From Levilactobacillus tujiorum (GTDB taxonomy: Bacteria > Bacillota > Bacilli > Lactobacillales > Lactobacillaceae): a DNA stretch of 34,406 nt. The notes beneath the pieces are model-generated. The model was not told the DNA's origin and did no database searches. It saw only the letters and a list, made by a program, of their open reading frames with translations. This document shows, piece by piece, positions 23,588 to 33,276 of this stretch; within the stretch, counting starts at the first letter, position 1, and every line of letters starts with the position of its first letter. A program made the translations under genes and the position numbers. Location of the stretch: NCBI RefSeq assembly GCF_012641185.1, contig NZ_JAAXLK010000027.1, positions 1 to 34,406 on the forward strand. The letters run 5' to 3'.

Positions 23588-25705
23588 TCAGGGAACATTG
23601 TTCAACGTCCACGTAATCTCGGCTTGATACTCGCCTTGAATAGCATCCCCGTTCACTTCCAGAATCAGTCCGGCCTCATCGTCCCAACCGCCGACGACAT
23701 CGGTCACATCAGCTTGTGCGCTGGAAACCCCGCTCATCACGGTCATCGCGGTCGCCGTCACTGGACTCTTTTCATCACGGTCGTAGTAGTACAAATCACC
23801 GGCCAGTTCGCGCCCATCCGCTGTCGTAAACTTAGTACCCATCACTTGCAAGGACCACTGTGCGCCGGCCGCTCGCGTATCTAGAATCTTCACTTGCCAA
23901 TCTTTGGTCCGCTTAACGGTCTGGTGCTGGCCCGTCAGCTGAGTAGCGGCGAAGGTACTCTTGGATGATACCTCTTGAAAGGTTAACTGTCCCGGCACGT
24001 TGATCGTATACGTGACCGTGTTCGAGACGTTACCATAAGGATCCGTGACCTTTAATTTCAGCGTATTGGTTCCCGCCTTCAATTGGTTGGCGTTGACCGT
24101 ATAGTCAAACCGTCCGCTACTATTATCATCCCCAGCTGTCATGACAAAATCAGCTTGTGGCTGATCATTCAGGGTCGGCTGCACCGTCATATCCGTATTA
24201 TGCAGATCAACTCCTTCTGGGATCACGACTAATCCCTTGAAAGTCGCCGCCTGGCCAGCCTCCACTTGAACGCTACTACCGGACAATGAGAACAAGCTCA
24301 ATTCCAAGGTGGGGTTGATCGTAAAGCTCGGCGTATCTGCGGTCACCACGCCGTTGACAGCAGTAAAACTACTGGAATCAGCGTCTACCGTCACGGGGGC
24401 CTTGATATCGTTGGCTTGCCCCGTAAAAGAGATAGTTGCCGTGGCATTATCGTCATCTAAGGCCTCGCCCAACGTGAAATCAAGTTGATTGTCCGTCATT
24501 TCCGCCAAGCTCACCTTGGCTGTCTGACCATTCTGATAACGAATCGATGCTGTCTGATCATACGTCAGCGAGCTAGGCAGATGAATCCGCGCCGCAACAT
24601 CCTTCCAAGATTGTTTGCCATCCCGGTAAGTTAACTGGTAATCCAACTGGACTTGATGCGTTCCCTTAACTATGTCACCGCTTTCAATCACTTGGTTAGT
24701 CGTTTTATCCGTCAGCGTAGTCGCCGCCTGAGCGTCTACCAGTCCCGGAATCTTTTCCATCACAACTAGATTGTTTTCATAGCTATCGCCAGTAGCCCCG
24801 GTGAAGCCCCACCGGACCTGCCCAGAATTCGTCGGGTCAATCTTACTTAAGTCTAAATCCGCTGTCTGGCTGATCCCCACCTGATCTTGCCCGGTGGCTG
24901 GGTTCTTATCGTTGAAGGTATAGGTCATCTGTTGCTTATCCGCATTCCACTTCAATGTCAGATGGTGCCAATTTCCATTTGCCAACAACGTATAGTCGCC
25001 TGCGATCGTGCCCTCATGGCTTTGCGTTGCGTAGTAGCCTGAAGCTGGCAGTGGGATAATCTGTGAAGTCTTCACCATTTGGTAAGTCCCCACTTCCCCC
25101 GGATAGTTGTAAGCTAAGTGCGGACCGGCTAGCTTGCCGTCAAATGAATCCGCTGAGCCCGCATTCGAATAGTTCGATGAGTTATTCAGATGGGTATCAA
25201 ACTCCAAGGCCCAGCTATTTTGAATCGCACTGGCGGCCAATTTCGTAGCATTATCCTGCTTTTTATCCGTGTCCACGCCCCAGACACCCAACGTTTCTCC
25301 AACGACGGTCTTGCCAAAAGTCGGCGTCGCGGCGAGTCCCCGACTATCATTTTGTAGGACTAATGCCATCCCATCCGCGGCCTTCTTGCCCGTATTACCG
25401 AAATACAGCCACATTGAAGCGGTTTCATTTTTAGTTAAATCAAACGCATTGTCCGTTGTCGACCATAATGCGCCAAATTGCTTCTTGCCGTTGTTTACTT
25501 TAGCCGCTTGTGTCCCCGGTGTTGCCGTATCAACCACGACTGCCTGGTTAGTTGTGGTGGTCCCCGGCGTAAAGATATTCTCCAAGGAGATTCCCTGCGG
25601 CGCCGACTTTAACGCGTTATCGTAATCAGTATCAGCGCGCACGGGCCCACTCAACATAACGTTCCCCAACCCAATGATCAGTCCTAACCAAATTCTCCAT
25701 TTCAT
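23588..25705 (-). CDS. Secreted L-type-lectin-like WxL-domain surface protein
   Basis: A 705-aa secreted protein. A signal peptide (residues 1-25, ending GPVRAD) precedes an L-type-lectin-like jelly roll (about 30-320) with AADGMALVLQND and a split W/Y-rich core. Two or more Ig-like/isopeptide-type beta domains follow (to about 610). The C-terminal WxL-type domain has AQWSLQV and the terminal EITWTLNNVP. WxL domains attach to peptidoglycan without a sortase. I start at ATG 25705, 9 nt after AAAGGAG; the TTG at 25708 is less likely. No other WxL or DUF916 gene is in the window, so this is an isolated gene. Sugar specificity is unknown. Confidence 0.85.
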   Translation of the reverse strand: MKWRIWLGLIIGLGNVMLSGPVRADTDYDNALKSAPQGISLENIFTPGTTTTNQAVVVDTATPGTQAAKVNNGKKQFGALWSTTDNAFDLTKNETASMWLYFGNTGKKAADGMALVLQNDSRGLAATPTFGKTVVGETLGVWGVDTDKKQDNATKLAASAIQNSWALEFDTHLNNSSNYSNAGSADSFDGKLAGPHLAYNYPGEVGTYQMVKTSQIIPLPASGYYATQSHEGTIAGDYTLLANGNWHHLTLKWNADKQQMTYTFNDKNPATGQDQVGISQTADLDLSKIDPTNSGQVRWGFTGATGDSYENNLVVMEKIPGLVDAQAATTLTDKTTNQVIESGDIVKGTHQVQLDYQLTYRDGKQSWKDVAARIHLPSSLTYDQTASIRYQNGQTAKVSLAEMTDNQLDFTLGEALDDDNATATISFTGQANDIKAPVTVDADSSSFTAVNGVVTADTPSFTINPTLELSLFSLSGSSVQVEAGQAATFKGLVVIPEGVDLHNTDMTVQPTLNDQPQADFVMTAGDDNSSGRFDYTVNANQLKAGTNTLKLKVTDPYGNVSNTVTYTINVPGQLTFQEVSSKSTFAATQLTGQHQTVKRTKDWQVKILDTRAAGAQWSLQVMGTKFTTADGRELAGDLYYYDRDEKSPVTATAMTVMSGVSSAQADVTDVVGGWDDEAGLILEVNGDAIQGEYQAEITWTLNNVP

Positions 25706-25910
25706 CAATAGCCGCTCCTTTCCGCCCCCAAACGGTGTTGGTCCTCAATTGCCTAAGCAACGTTATACTTGCTCTATAAAAGGATAGCATGTGACCACCA
25801 TTTGCTGGCTAATCGGTCAAAATATCGAGAAATCACTTCGAAAATTGACCGCTAACTATGGGCCACATTCTCAGTAAGCATCTTCCACTTCAAGTGGGCC
25901 CCACTGCTTA

Positions 25911-25942
25911 CAAAAAAGGCCTGAGACGTTCATCCCAGACCT
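25911..25942 (-). terminator. Intrinsic terminator of the YjeM-like transporter gene
   Basis: On the minus strand AGGTCTGGGA pairs fully (two G-U pairs) with TCTCAGGCCT across a 6-nt loop, followed by TTTTTT. Confidence 0.88.
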
Positions 25943-25966
25943 CTGACACTGTATTAAAATTAAAGT

Positions 25967-27457
25967 TTAGTCGCGATTGGCCTTACGTTGCCGAACGTGA
26001 TACCAAACCACTCCCAGCAAGCCGAACAAGATTGGCCCGACTAGCATCCACATGGTACTCTGTAGATCGTCGTTTTCCAATACGGGTTGAATCAAGGTAA
26101 AGGTGTTCGCCCCTAAGACCACGATAAAGACCACCCAACTAATGATCGTCGTCCATTTTGGCGACTTGTAGACCTCGAAAGGCTTTTGAATATCATGATT
26201 GTGCTTGAACTTAGGAAAGGCATAAACCAAGAAGAGGTAAGGCAACGTCATGGACACGTTCGCCATCAGCGTTAAAATATTGTAAAATGCCGACGCGTCG
26301 GTTGAGGCAAACGATGCCAAGAGAATGATGACGATGACCACGGTACATTGTAACTTCATCGCGTAACTAGGCATATCATTTTCATTAAGTTCCGTGAACT
26401 TCTTCGGCCACATTGACTTAGGCGTTCCTAGAATCAACGTCTTCAATGGAGAATATGTCAACGTGAAGAAGGCCCCCGAGTACGCTAAGAACATCCCCAA
26501 ACCGGTGTAGCGGGCGAACCACAACCCAATCGTCGTGCTGGTAGCAGCGCTCAATCCCAGTGATTGTCCTAGAACATCCCCCAGGTTACGCATCATGACA
26601 TAACTGATGTTTCCCATATTGGTCGACGGATCGGACAGAACGGCATTCCAATTCGTACTGATCCCCCAGCAGAGAATCCCGATCGCATAGCCTAAAGTAA
26701 TCACAATTGCCGAGATCACAATGGCTTTGGGGAACGTCTTCTCTGGATTTTTCGTCTTATCGACCATCCCACCGAGAACTTCCAGTCCCCCGTAAGCGAA
26801 AATGGCAAAGACTGCAAAACTCATAATTCCCATTGGTTGCTGATAGTTGGGATGAGGTGACGTCATGAAATGCTGCAGTGGTTGGGCCACTTGACCATGG
26901 CGCAAGGCCAAGACCACCCCAGAAACCACTAACAGGATGGCGTTCAGACTCATCACGGCTAGTCCACCTAAGCTCGTGACCCGCACGATACCCTTGACCC
27001 CTTTGATCGAGACGTAGGTCACGAGGATCATCCACAGGCAGGACAAGATCCCAATAACTTGCGTGGCATTTAGTCCAGCAAACGCAAACTTCTGAGTTTG
27101 ATCCGTACCGAAGAATAGCGTGGTGAAGGGAATCCAAACCTTCGCTGAAGTTGAGACTAGCCAAATAATGTAGGACGCAAACCACATAAAGGTCCCAATG
27201 AAGGCGAACTGTGGATTAACACTGACTTCCATCCACTGATACATCCCACTCCCCTCATCGGATTTGATGGCAGCACCATATTCCGCCATCATCAGAGCAA
27301 ACGGAATGAAGAACAAAACCGCTGCTGCTAAGTAAAATAGGATTGATGAATATCCCATTAAGAAGTAGGCCACCGTACTATTGGCAAAACCAAAGACAGT
27401 GGTAAAAATCATCATGACTAACGCCATAAGCGTGATTTTATTACTATTTTCAGCCAT
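25967..27457 (-). CDS. yjeM: APC-superfamily amino acid transporter, YjeM type
   Basis: A 496-aa inner membrane permease with about 12 hydrophobic segments. It closely resembles Escherichia coli YjeM from memory. Shared stretches include MIFTTVFGFANS near the start, ALMMAEYGAA, FIGTFMWFASYIIWLVSTSA, FAIFAYGGLEVLGGMVDKT and LMANVSMTLPYLFL. YjeM belongs to the glutamate/GABA antiporter-like branch of the APC superfamily; its substrate is not established. ATG 27457 follows GGGGAG at 6 nt. Monocistronic, ended by the hairpin at 25911-25942. Confidence 0.88.
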   Translation of the reverse strand: MAENSNKITLMALVMMIFTTVFGFANSTVAYFLMGYSSILFYLAAAVLFFIPFALMMAEYGAAIKSDEGSGMYQWMEVSVNPQFAFIGTFMWFASYIIWLVSTSAKVWIPFTTLFFGTDQTQKFAFAGLNATQVIGILSCLWMILVTYVSIKGVKGIVRVTSLGGLAVMSLNAILLVVSGVVLALRHGQVAQPLQHFMTSPHPNYQQPMGIMSFAVFAIFAYGGLEVLGGMVDKTKNPEKTFPKAIVISAIVITLGYAIGILCWGISTNWNAVLSDPSTNMGNISYVMMRNLGDVLGQSLGLSAATSTTIGLWFARYTGLGMFLAYSGAFFTLTYSPLKTLILGTPKSMWPKKFTELNENDMPSYAMKLQCTVVIVIILLASFASTDASAFYNILTLMANVSMTLPYLFLVYAFPKFKHNHDIQKPFEVYKSPKWTTIISWVVFIVVLGANTFTLIQPVLENDDLQSTMWMLVGPILFGLLGVVWYHVRQRKANRD

Positions 27458-27619
27458 TATTTTCTCCCCAAATCATTTAAACTGCCCTATTGAAGGCGCT
27501 TTTATTAGTTTATATGAGCGACAATATAATCCCCTGTTAATTCACTAATAGCCTGCTTAGATTTTCGTGTGATAATTGGCTTTTTTCTAATTCACGGACT
27601 GAAGTTGAAGTTCCGAAGT

Positions 27620-27810
27620 ACTGACTCTAACAACAACGTGGAGTTAAAACTAGGCAACGTAGTGGTCCCCTCGCCTTATCGGTCGACATAGTACGTTTTT
27701 AGGCGACTGAGATATGATTGTCACGGTCATTATCGACTGAAGTGAAACTACCAGAGTAGCCATGTCTCCCAACTGTTGCTTTGGTAAAACACAACCAGAG
27801 CCGGAGTGCG
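27620..27810 (+). repeat. Dispersed intergenic repeat, copy D (linker only, both modules missing)
   Basis: ACTGACTCTAACAACAACG, then TAGGCAACGTAGTGG, CGCCTTATCGGTC, TTTTTAGGCGACTGAGATA, GTAGCCATG and AACTGTTGCTTTGG run parallel to 33953-34283. Where copies C and E have the 146-bp H palindrome, only a dozen or so bases remain (about 27682-27693). Where copy B has the S module between two AGCCGGAG repeats, there is a single AGCCGGAG (27799-27806). The rest of the 480-bp gap holds no ORF. Confidence 0.75.
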
Positions 27811-27893
27811 ATCCGTTTAGCCTAATTTAACGGCAAGAACTTTTACCAATGCTGGAATAAGGTTGGTATTTTATCTTTCAATCTTCCGGCACG

Positions 27894-27931
27894 TAAAAAG
27901 CGGCAGCATCCACCATGTGAATACTGCCGCT
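27894..27931 (-). terminator. Intrinsic terminator of prfC
   Basis: Arms AGCGGCAG / CTGCCGCT, extended by partial pairing inside, with a T-run on the minus strand. It starts 9 nt past the prfC stop. Confidence 0.9.
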
Positions 27932-27939
27932 AACTGATT

Positions 27940-29517
27940 TTATAATTTAGAGGTTAACTTAACGTCTGGGTACTTGTCTTCGAACCAACGTTCCGCAAAA
28001 TGATTCTCAAACAAGAACAGTGGCTCACCATGACTATCCTTCACCAACAAGTTCCGTGACGAAGACATGCGTTCATCAAGCTGCGCTGGATCAATCCACC
28101 GAGCCGTCTTCTTCCCCATTGGCTCCATCACCACTTCAGAGTTATATTCGTTTTGCATCCGGAACTGGAACACTTCAAACTGCAATTGTCCGACTGCTCC
28201 CAGAATATAATCTCCCGTTGAATACGAAGTGTACAGTTGCACGGCCCCTTCCTGAACCAACTGATTGATTCCCTTGTGGAAGGACTTCTGTTTCATCACG
28301 TTCTTAGCGGCTACCCGCACGAATAATTCCGGCGTAAACTGCGGTAGCTTCTCAAATTTAACAGTTCGCTTACCCGTGTAAATCGTATCGCCGATTTGGA
28401 AATTACCCGTATCGTAAAGACCAATGATATCGCCGGCAACGGCCTTTTCGACGTTTTCACGCGTGTCTGCCATAAATTCCGTCACGTTCGACAACCGTAG
28501 CTTCTTGCCCGTCCGTTCTTGCGTCACGTCCATGCCTCGGTCAAATTCACCAGAACAAACCCGCACAAAGGCGATCCGGTCACGGTGTTTAGGATTCATG
28601 TTGGCCTGAATTTTAAAGACAAATCCGGAAAATTCTTCGTCGGTTGGCGCCACGTCCGTATCTTCCTGCGTATGATGTGCTGCAGGTTGGGGCGCGTATT
28701 CCAGGTAGGTCTCAAGGAAGGTCTTCACACCAAAGTTAGCCAAAGCTGAGCCAAAGAAGACTGGCGTCTGGTCGCCGCTCGCAATCTTGGCTTCATCAAA
28801 CTGGTTACCCGCTTCACCAATCAATTCCATGTTGTCCCGGGCATCTTGATACCAGCCATCGTTCTCCAGCTCATTGTGTTCAGCCAGTTCACCTTCGTCC
28901 GTCAGTGGTAAATATTGATGTTCCGCATCTTGTGGCCGGAATAAAGCCACCCGGTGATGGTACCGGTCATAGAGGCCCTTGAGCTCTTTACCCATCCCAA
29001 TAGGCCAGTTCATAGGATAACCTTCAATGCCTAAGACATCTTCCAGTTCAGCAATCAGATCCATGGGGTCACGTCCATCACGGTCTAACTTGTTCATAAA
29101 CGTAAAGATCGGGATGCCCCGCATTTTACAAATCTGGAAGAGCTTCTTCGTCTGGGGCTCAATCCCTTTGGCCGAGTCAATCACCATGACCGCAGAGTCC
29201 ACCGCCATTAACGTCCGGTACGTATCTTCAGAGAAATCCTCATGCCCAGGGGTATCCAAAATATTGATCCGCTTGCCCTGATAGTCGAACTGCATCACGG
29301 AACTCGTTACAGAAATCCCCCGCTTCTGTTCGATTTCCATCCAGTCAGACTTGGCAAAATTCCCGGTCTTCTTTCCCTTAACCGTCCCCGCTTCACGGAC
29401 AACACCACCAAAGAGCAGCAGTTGTTCGGTAATCGTCGTTTTACCGGCATCAGGGTGAGAAATAATGGCAAAGGTTCTGCGTTTATTGACCGCAGCCGCT
29501 AATTTATTTTCACTCAT
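27940..29517 (-). CDS. prfC: Peptide chain release factor 3
   Basis: A 525-aa translational GTPase that recycles RF1/RF2 from the ribosome after termination. GTPase motifs in order are SHPDAGKTT (G1), [15 protein letters not shown] (G2), [14 protein letters not shown] (G3) and [12 protein letters not shown] (G4). The C-terminal RF3 domain has [18 protein letters not shown] 29517 ([10 protein letters not shown]) follows GAGGA at 8 nt; an earlier in-frame start at 29532 has no SD. Length and motifs fit RF3 rather than EF-G or TetM-type proteins. Confidence 0.96.
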   Translation of the reverse strand: MSENKLAAAVNKRRTFAIISHPDAGKTTITEQLLLFGGVVREAGTVKGKKTGNFAKSDWMEIEQKRGISVTSSVMQFDYQGKRINILDTPGHEDFSEDTYRTLMAVDSAVMVIDSAKGIEPQTKKLFQICKMRGIPIFTFMNKLDRDGRDPMDLIAELEDVLGIEGYPMNWPIGMGKELKGLYDRYHHRVALFRPQDAEHQYLPLTDEGELAEHNELENDGWYQDARDNMELIGEAGNQFDEAKIASGDQTPVFFGSALANFGVKTFLETYLEYAPQPAAHHTQEDTDVAPTDEEFSGFVFKIQANMNPKHRDRIAFVRVCSGEFDRGMDVTQERTGKKLRLSNVTEFMADTRENVEKAVAGDIIGLYDTGNFQIGDTIYTGKRTVKFEKLPQFTPELFVRVAAKNVMKQKSFHKGINQLVQEGAVQLYTSYSTGDYILGAVGQLQFEVFQFRMQNEYNSEVVMEPMGKKTARWIDPAQLDERMSSSRNLLVKDSHGEPLFLFENHFAERWFEDKYPDVKLTSKL

Positions 29518-29691
29518 AGTATTTATCCTCACAAAATTTTTAATTTTTATTCGTCGTAATTTTTAATTGCACAGCGTTTTGATTTTAACACATTTAAGGT
29601 GACAAATCACGGCTCACCACCATTTTAACCCGCATCGCCCTGATTTCGTGGTATCATTAAAGAATGAATCTATCGAGAAACGGGTGAAAAT

Positions 29692-30270
29692 ATGTCGGCA
29701 AGTACCGAAGCCTTAATCGTCGAGCTCATCTTTAGTTTCGGCGCCATCGTTACCGTGGGCGGCATTATCGGTCTGCTCATTGCTAAGGGCAAACAGAAGA
29801 CGTTGCGTCCTGCAATGACCATTATTATCAGCGGCGCAGGCCTCGTCATCATTGCGACCCTACTGAACGTCTTGCTCTTTAAATCGTACGATCACGTTCA
29901 GGTGAAGAAGGACCAATACTACGAAATGGTCAGTCTGACCGCTAACATGCATACTTCTCTAGCCAGCAGTCAGGCGGCCAATCAACCGGTGACGCCCACC
30001 GCTAAGAAGGCGAGTCGCAACGTCACTTACCTCATCAAGCACACACATCAGCCAAAAGCTTCCCTGCACCGTGCCCAAGCCGCTCAGCGACAATTGACCA
30101 CACGCAAGCACCCTGATCTGACCTTGGTTAAACGGCACTATCGGTTTATCCTCAACCACTACGTTGCTCAGTTGGGGCACTCGGAGCGGGTAACGCAACG
30201 TCTCAGCGATTACGCCTATCGTCAAGCTGTCCAACCAAACCAATTAGGTCCTAAAAAATCATCAAATTGA
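29692..30270 (+). CDS. Unknown two-helix membrane protein with a basic tail
   Basis: Not recognised. 192 aa: two membrane helices (about residues 8-34 and 43-65) joined by a short KGKQK loop, then a hydrophilic, basic region of about 125 residues rich in Q, A, R and H. The first helix is GGII/GLLIA-type and small-residue rich. ATG 29692 is preceded by GGGTGA, a mediocre ribosome binding site. A -10-like TATCAT lies near 29651. It sits alone between prfC and the teichoic acid cluster, ending in a bidirectional terminator. The tail orientation is not clear. Confidence 0.65.
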   Translation: MSASTEALIVELIFSFGAIVTVGGIIGLLIAKGKQKTLRPAMTIIISGAGLVIIATLLNVLLFKSYDHVQVKKDQYYEMVSLTANMHTSLASSQAANQPVTPTAKKASRNVTYLIKHTHQPKASLHRAQAAQRQLTTRKHPDLTLVKRHYRFILNHYVAQLGHSERVTQRLSDYAYRQAVQPNQLGPKKSSN

Positions 30271-30273
30271 CAG

Positions 30274-30303
30274 AAAAGCGAAGCCCTTGTGGCTTCGCTT
30301 TTT
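30274..30303. terminator. Bidirectional terminator between convergent genes
   Basis: 12-bp stem AAAAGCGAAGCC / GGCTTCGCTTTT with a 5-nt loop and T-runs on both strands. Confidence 0.9.
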
Positions 30304-30325
30304 GCTTACGCATGACAGGCATTGA

Positions 30326-32350
30326 CTACCCGTTCTTTTCAATTTGTTGAACCACGTAATTCACAATCTTCAATGAACTCAACCCATCATCAATCGAACA
30401 GAAGCGTTGATAGAAGTCCATGAATTTCTGATCGTGACTCATATCTGGCGTCTTCAACTTGTCGCCAATCATCTGCAAGAGCTGTTGCTCATTGTGCGCA
30501 ATCTCTCCAGGCAAGTCTTTTTCATAGTCGAGATAGAAGCCCCGCAGCTCATCCTTATACATGTGATAATCGTATGGATAGAAGAGAATCGGCCGCTTCA
30601 AGTAGGCAAAGTCAAAGAAGACGGATGAGTAATCTGTGATCAACATGTCACTAATCAAATAAAGATCCGAGATATTTGGATGGTTAGAGAAGTCAAAGAC
30701 GACGCCCTCATATCCACTAATATCCAGTGCATTAGAAATCAAGTAGTGCATCCGCAGAACCAGTACGGCGTCTTGGCCGTAGCGTTCTCGGAATTCATCC
30801 AGTGAAAATGGCAACTCAAAGGTATACTTACCCTTTTCCGCAAACTGATTATCCCGATAAGTTGGTGCATACAAAACGACCTTCTTATCTAACGGAATCC
30901 CCAGTTCTTGCTTCAGGGCAGTCACATCTTCACGGGTGCTATTAATCAATTCATCATTCCGTGGATAACCAACCTTCAAGATTTGATTATTAAATCCAAA
31001 GGCTGACCGGAAAATTCGCGTTGAGTAATCGTTAGGCGATACCAGCGCATCCCACCGGTTAGCTTCCCGCACAAAGTTAGCGTGATACTTAGTGGTCGTC
31101 GTTCCTGGCATTGAGACATTTTCAATATCCAGCCCTAACTTCTTCAATGGCGTCCCGTGCCACGTCTGAATATAAGTCACGTAATTCGGCTTTTTCACCC
31201 AGGCAGGGAACCGCGCATTGCTAATCCAGAAACTGGCTTTCTCCAAAGTCCGTACCCACTTGGCCGTTCGCCGGATGACGTATGGAATGTCATTTTCCTT
31301 ACAGAACTTCTTCTGTGACCGATCAATCGACCAAATAAACGTAAAGCCTGGGTATAGCTGCGTGAACAGTCGATAGATCGCGTAAGGCGAGTCACTGACC
31401 TGACGCCCACCGAAGCTTTCGAAAATCAGCGTTGGTTGGTCAAATGCCCGGTGCCCCCGCTTAAATAGACGCCGCATATAGAATAGATTGGCCTTATCCA
31501 TCAGCATCGACAGTAACTTTGTCGCCCCGCCAACCTTGGCTGGTACGTTGGCCAAACGTTGAGGTAACGTTGGCGCTGCCGTCTCTTGAACCCGAATCCC
31601 GTTGTCAAAGCGCTTGTCGATCATGACCAGTCGGTGGTCTGCCGTAATCGCTTGGGTCACCTGACCAGCCAACGACTTAGCCAAGACGACACGTTGCTCC
31701 AATTCCTGTTCGCCCACGGTCGAGCGGATGAACAACTGCTGCGTGCTGTCCGCCGCCAAATCGGATAAGGGAATAATCCCCGTAAACAACCCGTGTAAGG
31801 ACATTTGGGTAATGGGCCATTCCGCCGAACTGTCTGCCTGAACGTTTTTCAGGACTAACCGTTGATTCGTAATGGGCTGATTGTTAATCCGATTAGCCCC
31901 GATGACCTGTAATTGATCGTCCTGCAAGTTAATCGCATTAATGGCGAATTCATCCTCCGCCTGTTGCGTATGCATGTTGAATAGCGCCATCCCATTGGCA
32001 TCGCTATTCAACTGGTAGTAGCTCGTTAAAGTTAACTGATGCCGGTCGCTTAGATACTCACTCTCAACTTGGATTAATCCCCGAGTGTGGTGCTGTTGCA
32101 AGTTCAGGTAAAGTTCCCAGCTAAACTCACTTTGTCCCGCCGCTGCAAATTGCAAGTCACTTGCATCCAAACGCAAACGGACCACCTGAGCACTGACAAC
32201 CTTACTGATGGGAATCGTAATTGACGCTTGGGTTTGCTTTTCCAAGAAAGTTACCGCGAGATCGTCAAACGGCTCCGGCACATCGATCAATTCAAGTTCA
32301 AGCTCCTGTAAATTCTTTTTATGATGTAATCCAGATAAAATCGCACGCAC
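30326..32350 (-). CDS. tagF: TagF-like CDP-glycerol glycerophosphotransferase (wall teichoic acid)
   Basis: A 674-aa enzyme polymerising or priming glycerol phosphate from CDP-glycerol on the teichoic acid linkage unit at the inner face of the membrane. Residues 1 to about 290 form a beta-rich N-terminal region. The C-terminal half is a glyphos-transferase domain: LIFESFGGRQVSDSPYAIYR, YIQTWHGTPLKKLG with the catalytic histidine, and MLITDYSSVFFDFAYLKRP near the end. The start is GTG 32350, with AAGGAG 10 nt upstream. It is 14 bp from the previous gene. TagB-type primases share the domain, so the exact role (priming or polymerising) is inferred from length. Confidence 0.87.
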   Translation of the reverse strand: MRAILSGLHHKKNLQELELELIDVPEPFDDLAVTFLEKQTQASITIPISKVVSAQVVRLRLDASDLQFAAAGQSEFSWELYLNLQQHHTRGLIQVESEYLSDRHQLTLTSYYQLNSDANGMALFNMHTQQAEDEFAINAINLQDDQLQVIGANRINNQPITNQRLVLKNVQADSSAEWPITQMSLHGLFTGIIPLSDLAADSTQQLFIRSTVGEQELEQRVVLAKSLAGQVTQAITADHRLVMIDKRFDNGIRVQETAAPTLPQRLANVPAKVGGATKLLSMLMDKANLFYMRRLFKRGHRAFDQPTLIFESFGGRQVSDSPYAIYRLFTQLYPGFTFIWSIDRSQKKFCKENDIPYVIRRTAKWVRTLEKASFWISNARFPAWVKKPNYVTYIQTWHGTPLKKLGLDIENVSMPGTTTTKYHANFVREANRWDALVSPNDYSTRIFRSAFGFNNQILKVGYPRNDELINSTREDVTALKQELGIPLDKKVVLYAPTYRDNQFAEKGKYTFELPFSLDEFRERYGQDAVLVLRMHYLISNALDISGYEGVVFDFSNHPNISDLYLISDMLITDYSSVFFDFAYLKRPILFYPYDYHMYKDELRGFYLDYEKDLPGEIAHNEQQLLQMIGDKLKTPDMSHDQKFMDFYQRFCSIDDGLSSLKIVNYVVQQIEKNG

Positions 32351-32364
32351 GATGGAAAAACTCC

Positions 32365-33249
32365 TTAGTAGTTAAAAATCAGTTGATTGGGCATTTGTGG
32401 TGAGAAGTGTGCGTTGACCGTTAAATCAACGTACAACCGTGTCTCAGGGGTCAGTAAGCGACTGAGGATCGCCTGATAAAAGGCATAGATATCGCTAAAG
32501 CGACGGTAGTTAGAATAGGCCAAGACGCCATAGTAGGCTTCGGTAGTCGTAATAATCTGCGTCTTATCGACCGTATTGGCCTCTGCTTTCTCCAACTGGC
32601 GCTTAGACATTGTCGCTGCACTAGCCACTTGCTTAGCATCAGCAAATTGGGTCGCTAGCATTGCCGAGGTGGCACTTAAATTATAAACATGCTCAATTGG
32701 TCGTTCATGCCGGACAAAGCGTAAGACGGCCTCTCCGTGCTGATTAAGCAGGTAGCTCGTTTGTGCCACCTCATTTTGAATCTTTTCAATCCCGACAACC
32801 GTTCCGTCGAGCCCATACGTATCGACCTGGGTCAACTGGTCAGCTTGGTACTGCCGCAAGCTCATCGGGGTATCATCGTCAACTTGCCGTAATTCCGCCA
32901 CCATGTGTCCCTTACTGAGATAACGCTTGATCTGTTCCTGATCGGCCGCAAAGAGTCGTTGCTCAAAATCCGACAAGTCCATGGTATGCCGTTCTTCCGC
33001 TGTCAGAGCCAGTCCCGGTTCTTCCGCGAACAAGTCGGCTAATGTCAAAAGTTTCACATCCTTGACCCGCCGATTCTTGGTCGCCAATTGATTTAAATAT
33101 TGGCGTACCGTCCACACTGCTTCAAAATCCACCATGGCTACCAAGATGGTCACCGTACTCTTCTGTTGTAACGCCTTGAGTAACTGGGTGGAGAAATTTG
33201 GCTTGTGCATGCCATTTAACGATGTTAATAAAAAGATAAACTGCTGCAT
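32365..33249 (-). CDS. Unrecognised protein of the teichoic acid locus (294 aa)
   Basis: I do not recognise a firm family. The N-terminus MQQFIFLLTSLNGM and the VDTYGLDGTVVGIEKIQNE stretch weakly recall the N-terminal half of TagE/GtfA-type poly(glycerol phosphate) glycosyltransferases. The sugar-nucleotide-binding Rossmann half is missing, as is any E-x7-E motif. No signal peptide or membrane segment is visible. ATG 33249 has GGAGG 6 nt upstream; the ORF is open to 33270. It lies between tagD and tagF, 14 bp before tagF, so it is probably co-transcribed with it and likely works on the same polymer. It could be a truncated glycosyltransferase or an accessory subunit. Confidence 0.6.
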   Translation of the reverse strand: MQQFIFLLTSLNGMHKPNFSTQLLKALQQKSTVTILVAMVDFEAVWTVRQYLNQLATKNRRVKDVKLLTLADLFAEEPGLALTAEERHTMDLSDFEQRLFAADQEQIKRYLSKGHMVAELRQVDDDTPMSLRQYQADQLTQVDTYGLDGTVVGIEKIQNEVAQTSYLLNQHGEAVLRFVRHERPIEHVYNLSATSAMLATQFADAKQVASAATMSKRQLEKAEANTVDKTQIITTTEAYYGVLAYSNYRRFSDIYAFYQAILSRLLTPETRLYVDLTVNAHFSPQMPNQLIFNY

Positions 33250-33276
33250 TATTTGCCTCCGTCTACGCATTCCTAT

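Noticed and set aside
25874-25911. Small cruciform (GTAAGCA ... TGCTTAC with CCACTT/AAGTGG inside) as a regulatory RNA
   Set aside because: It is short, lies just beyond the transporter terminator, and has no second copy or promoter that I can see.
27541-27939. CRISPR array or IS remnant in the gap after the YjeM gene
   Set aside because: There are no regularly spaced repeats and no transposase fragment. The sequence is explained by the dispersed repeat copy D and the prfC terminator.
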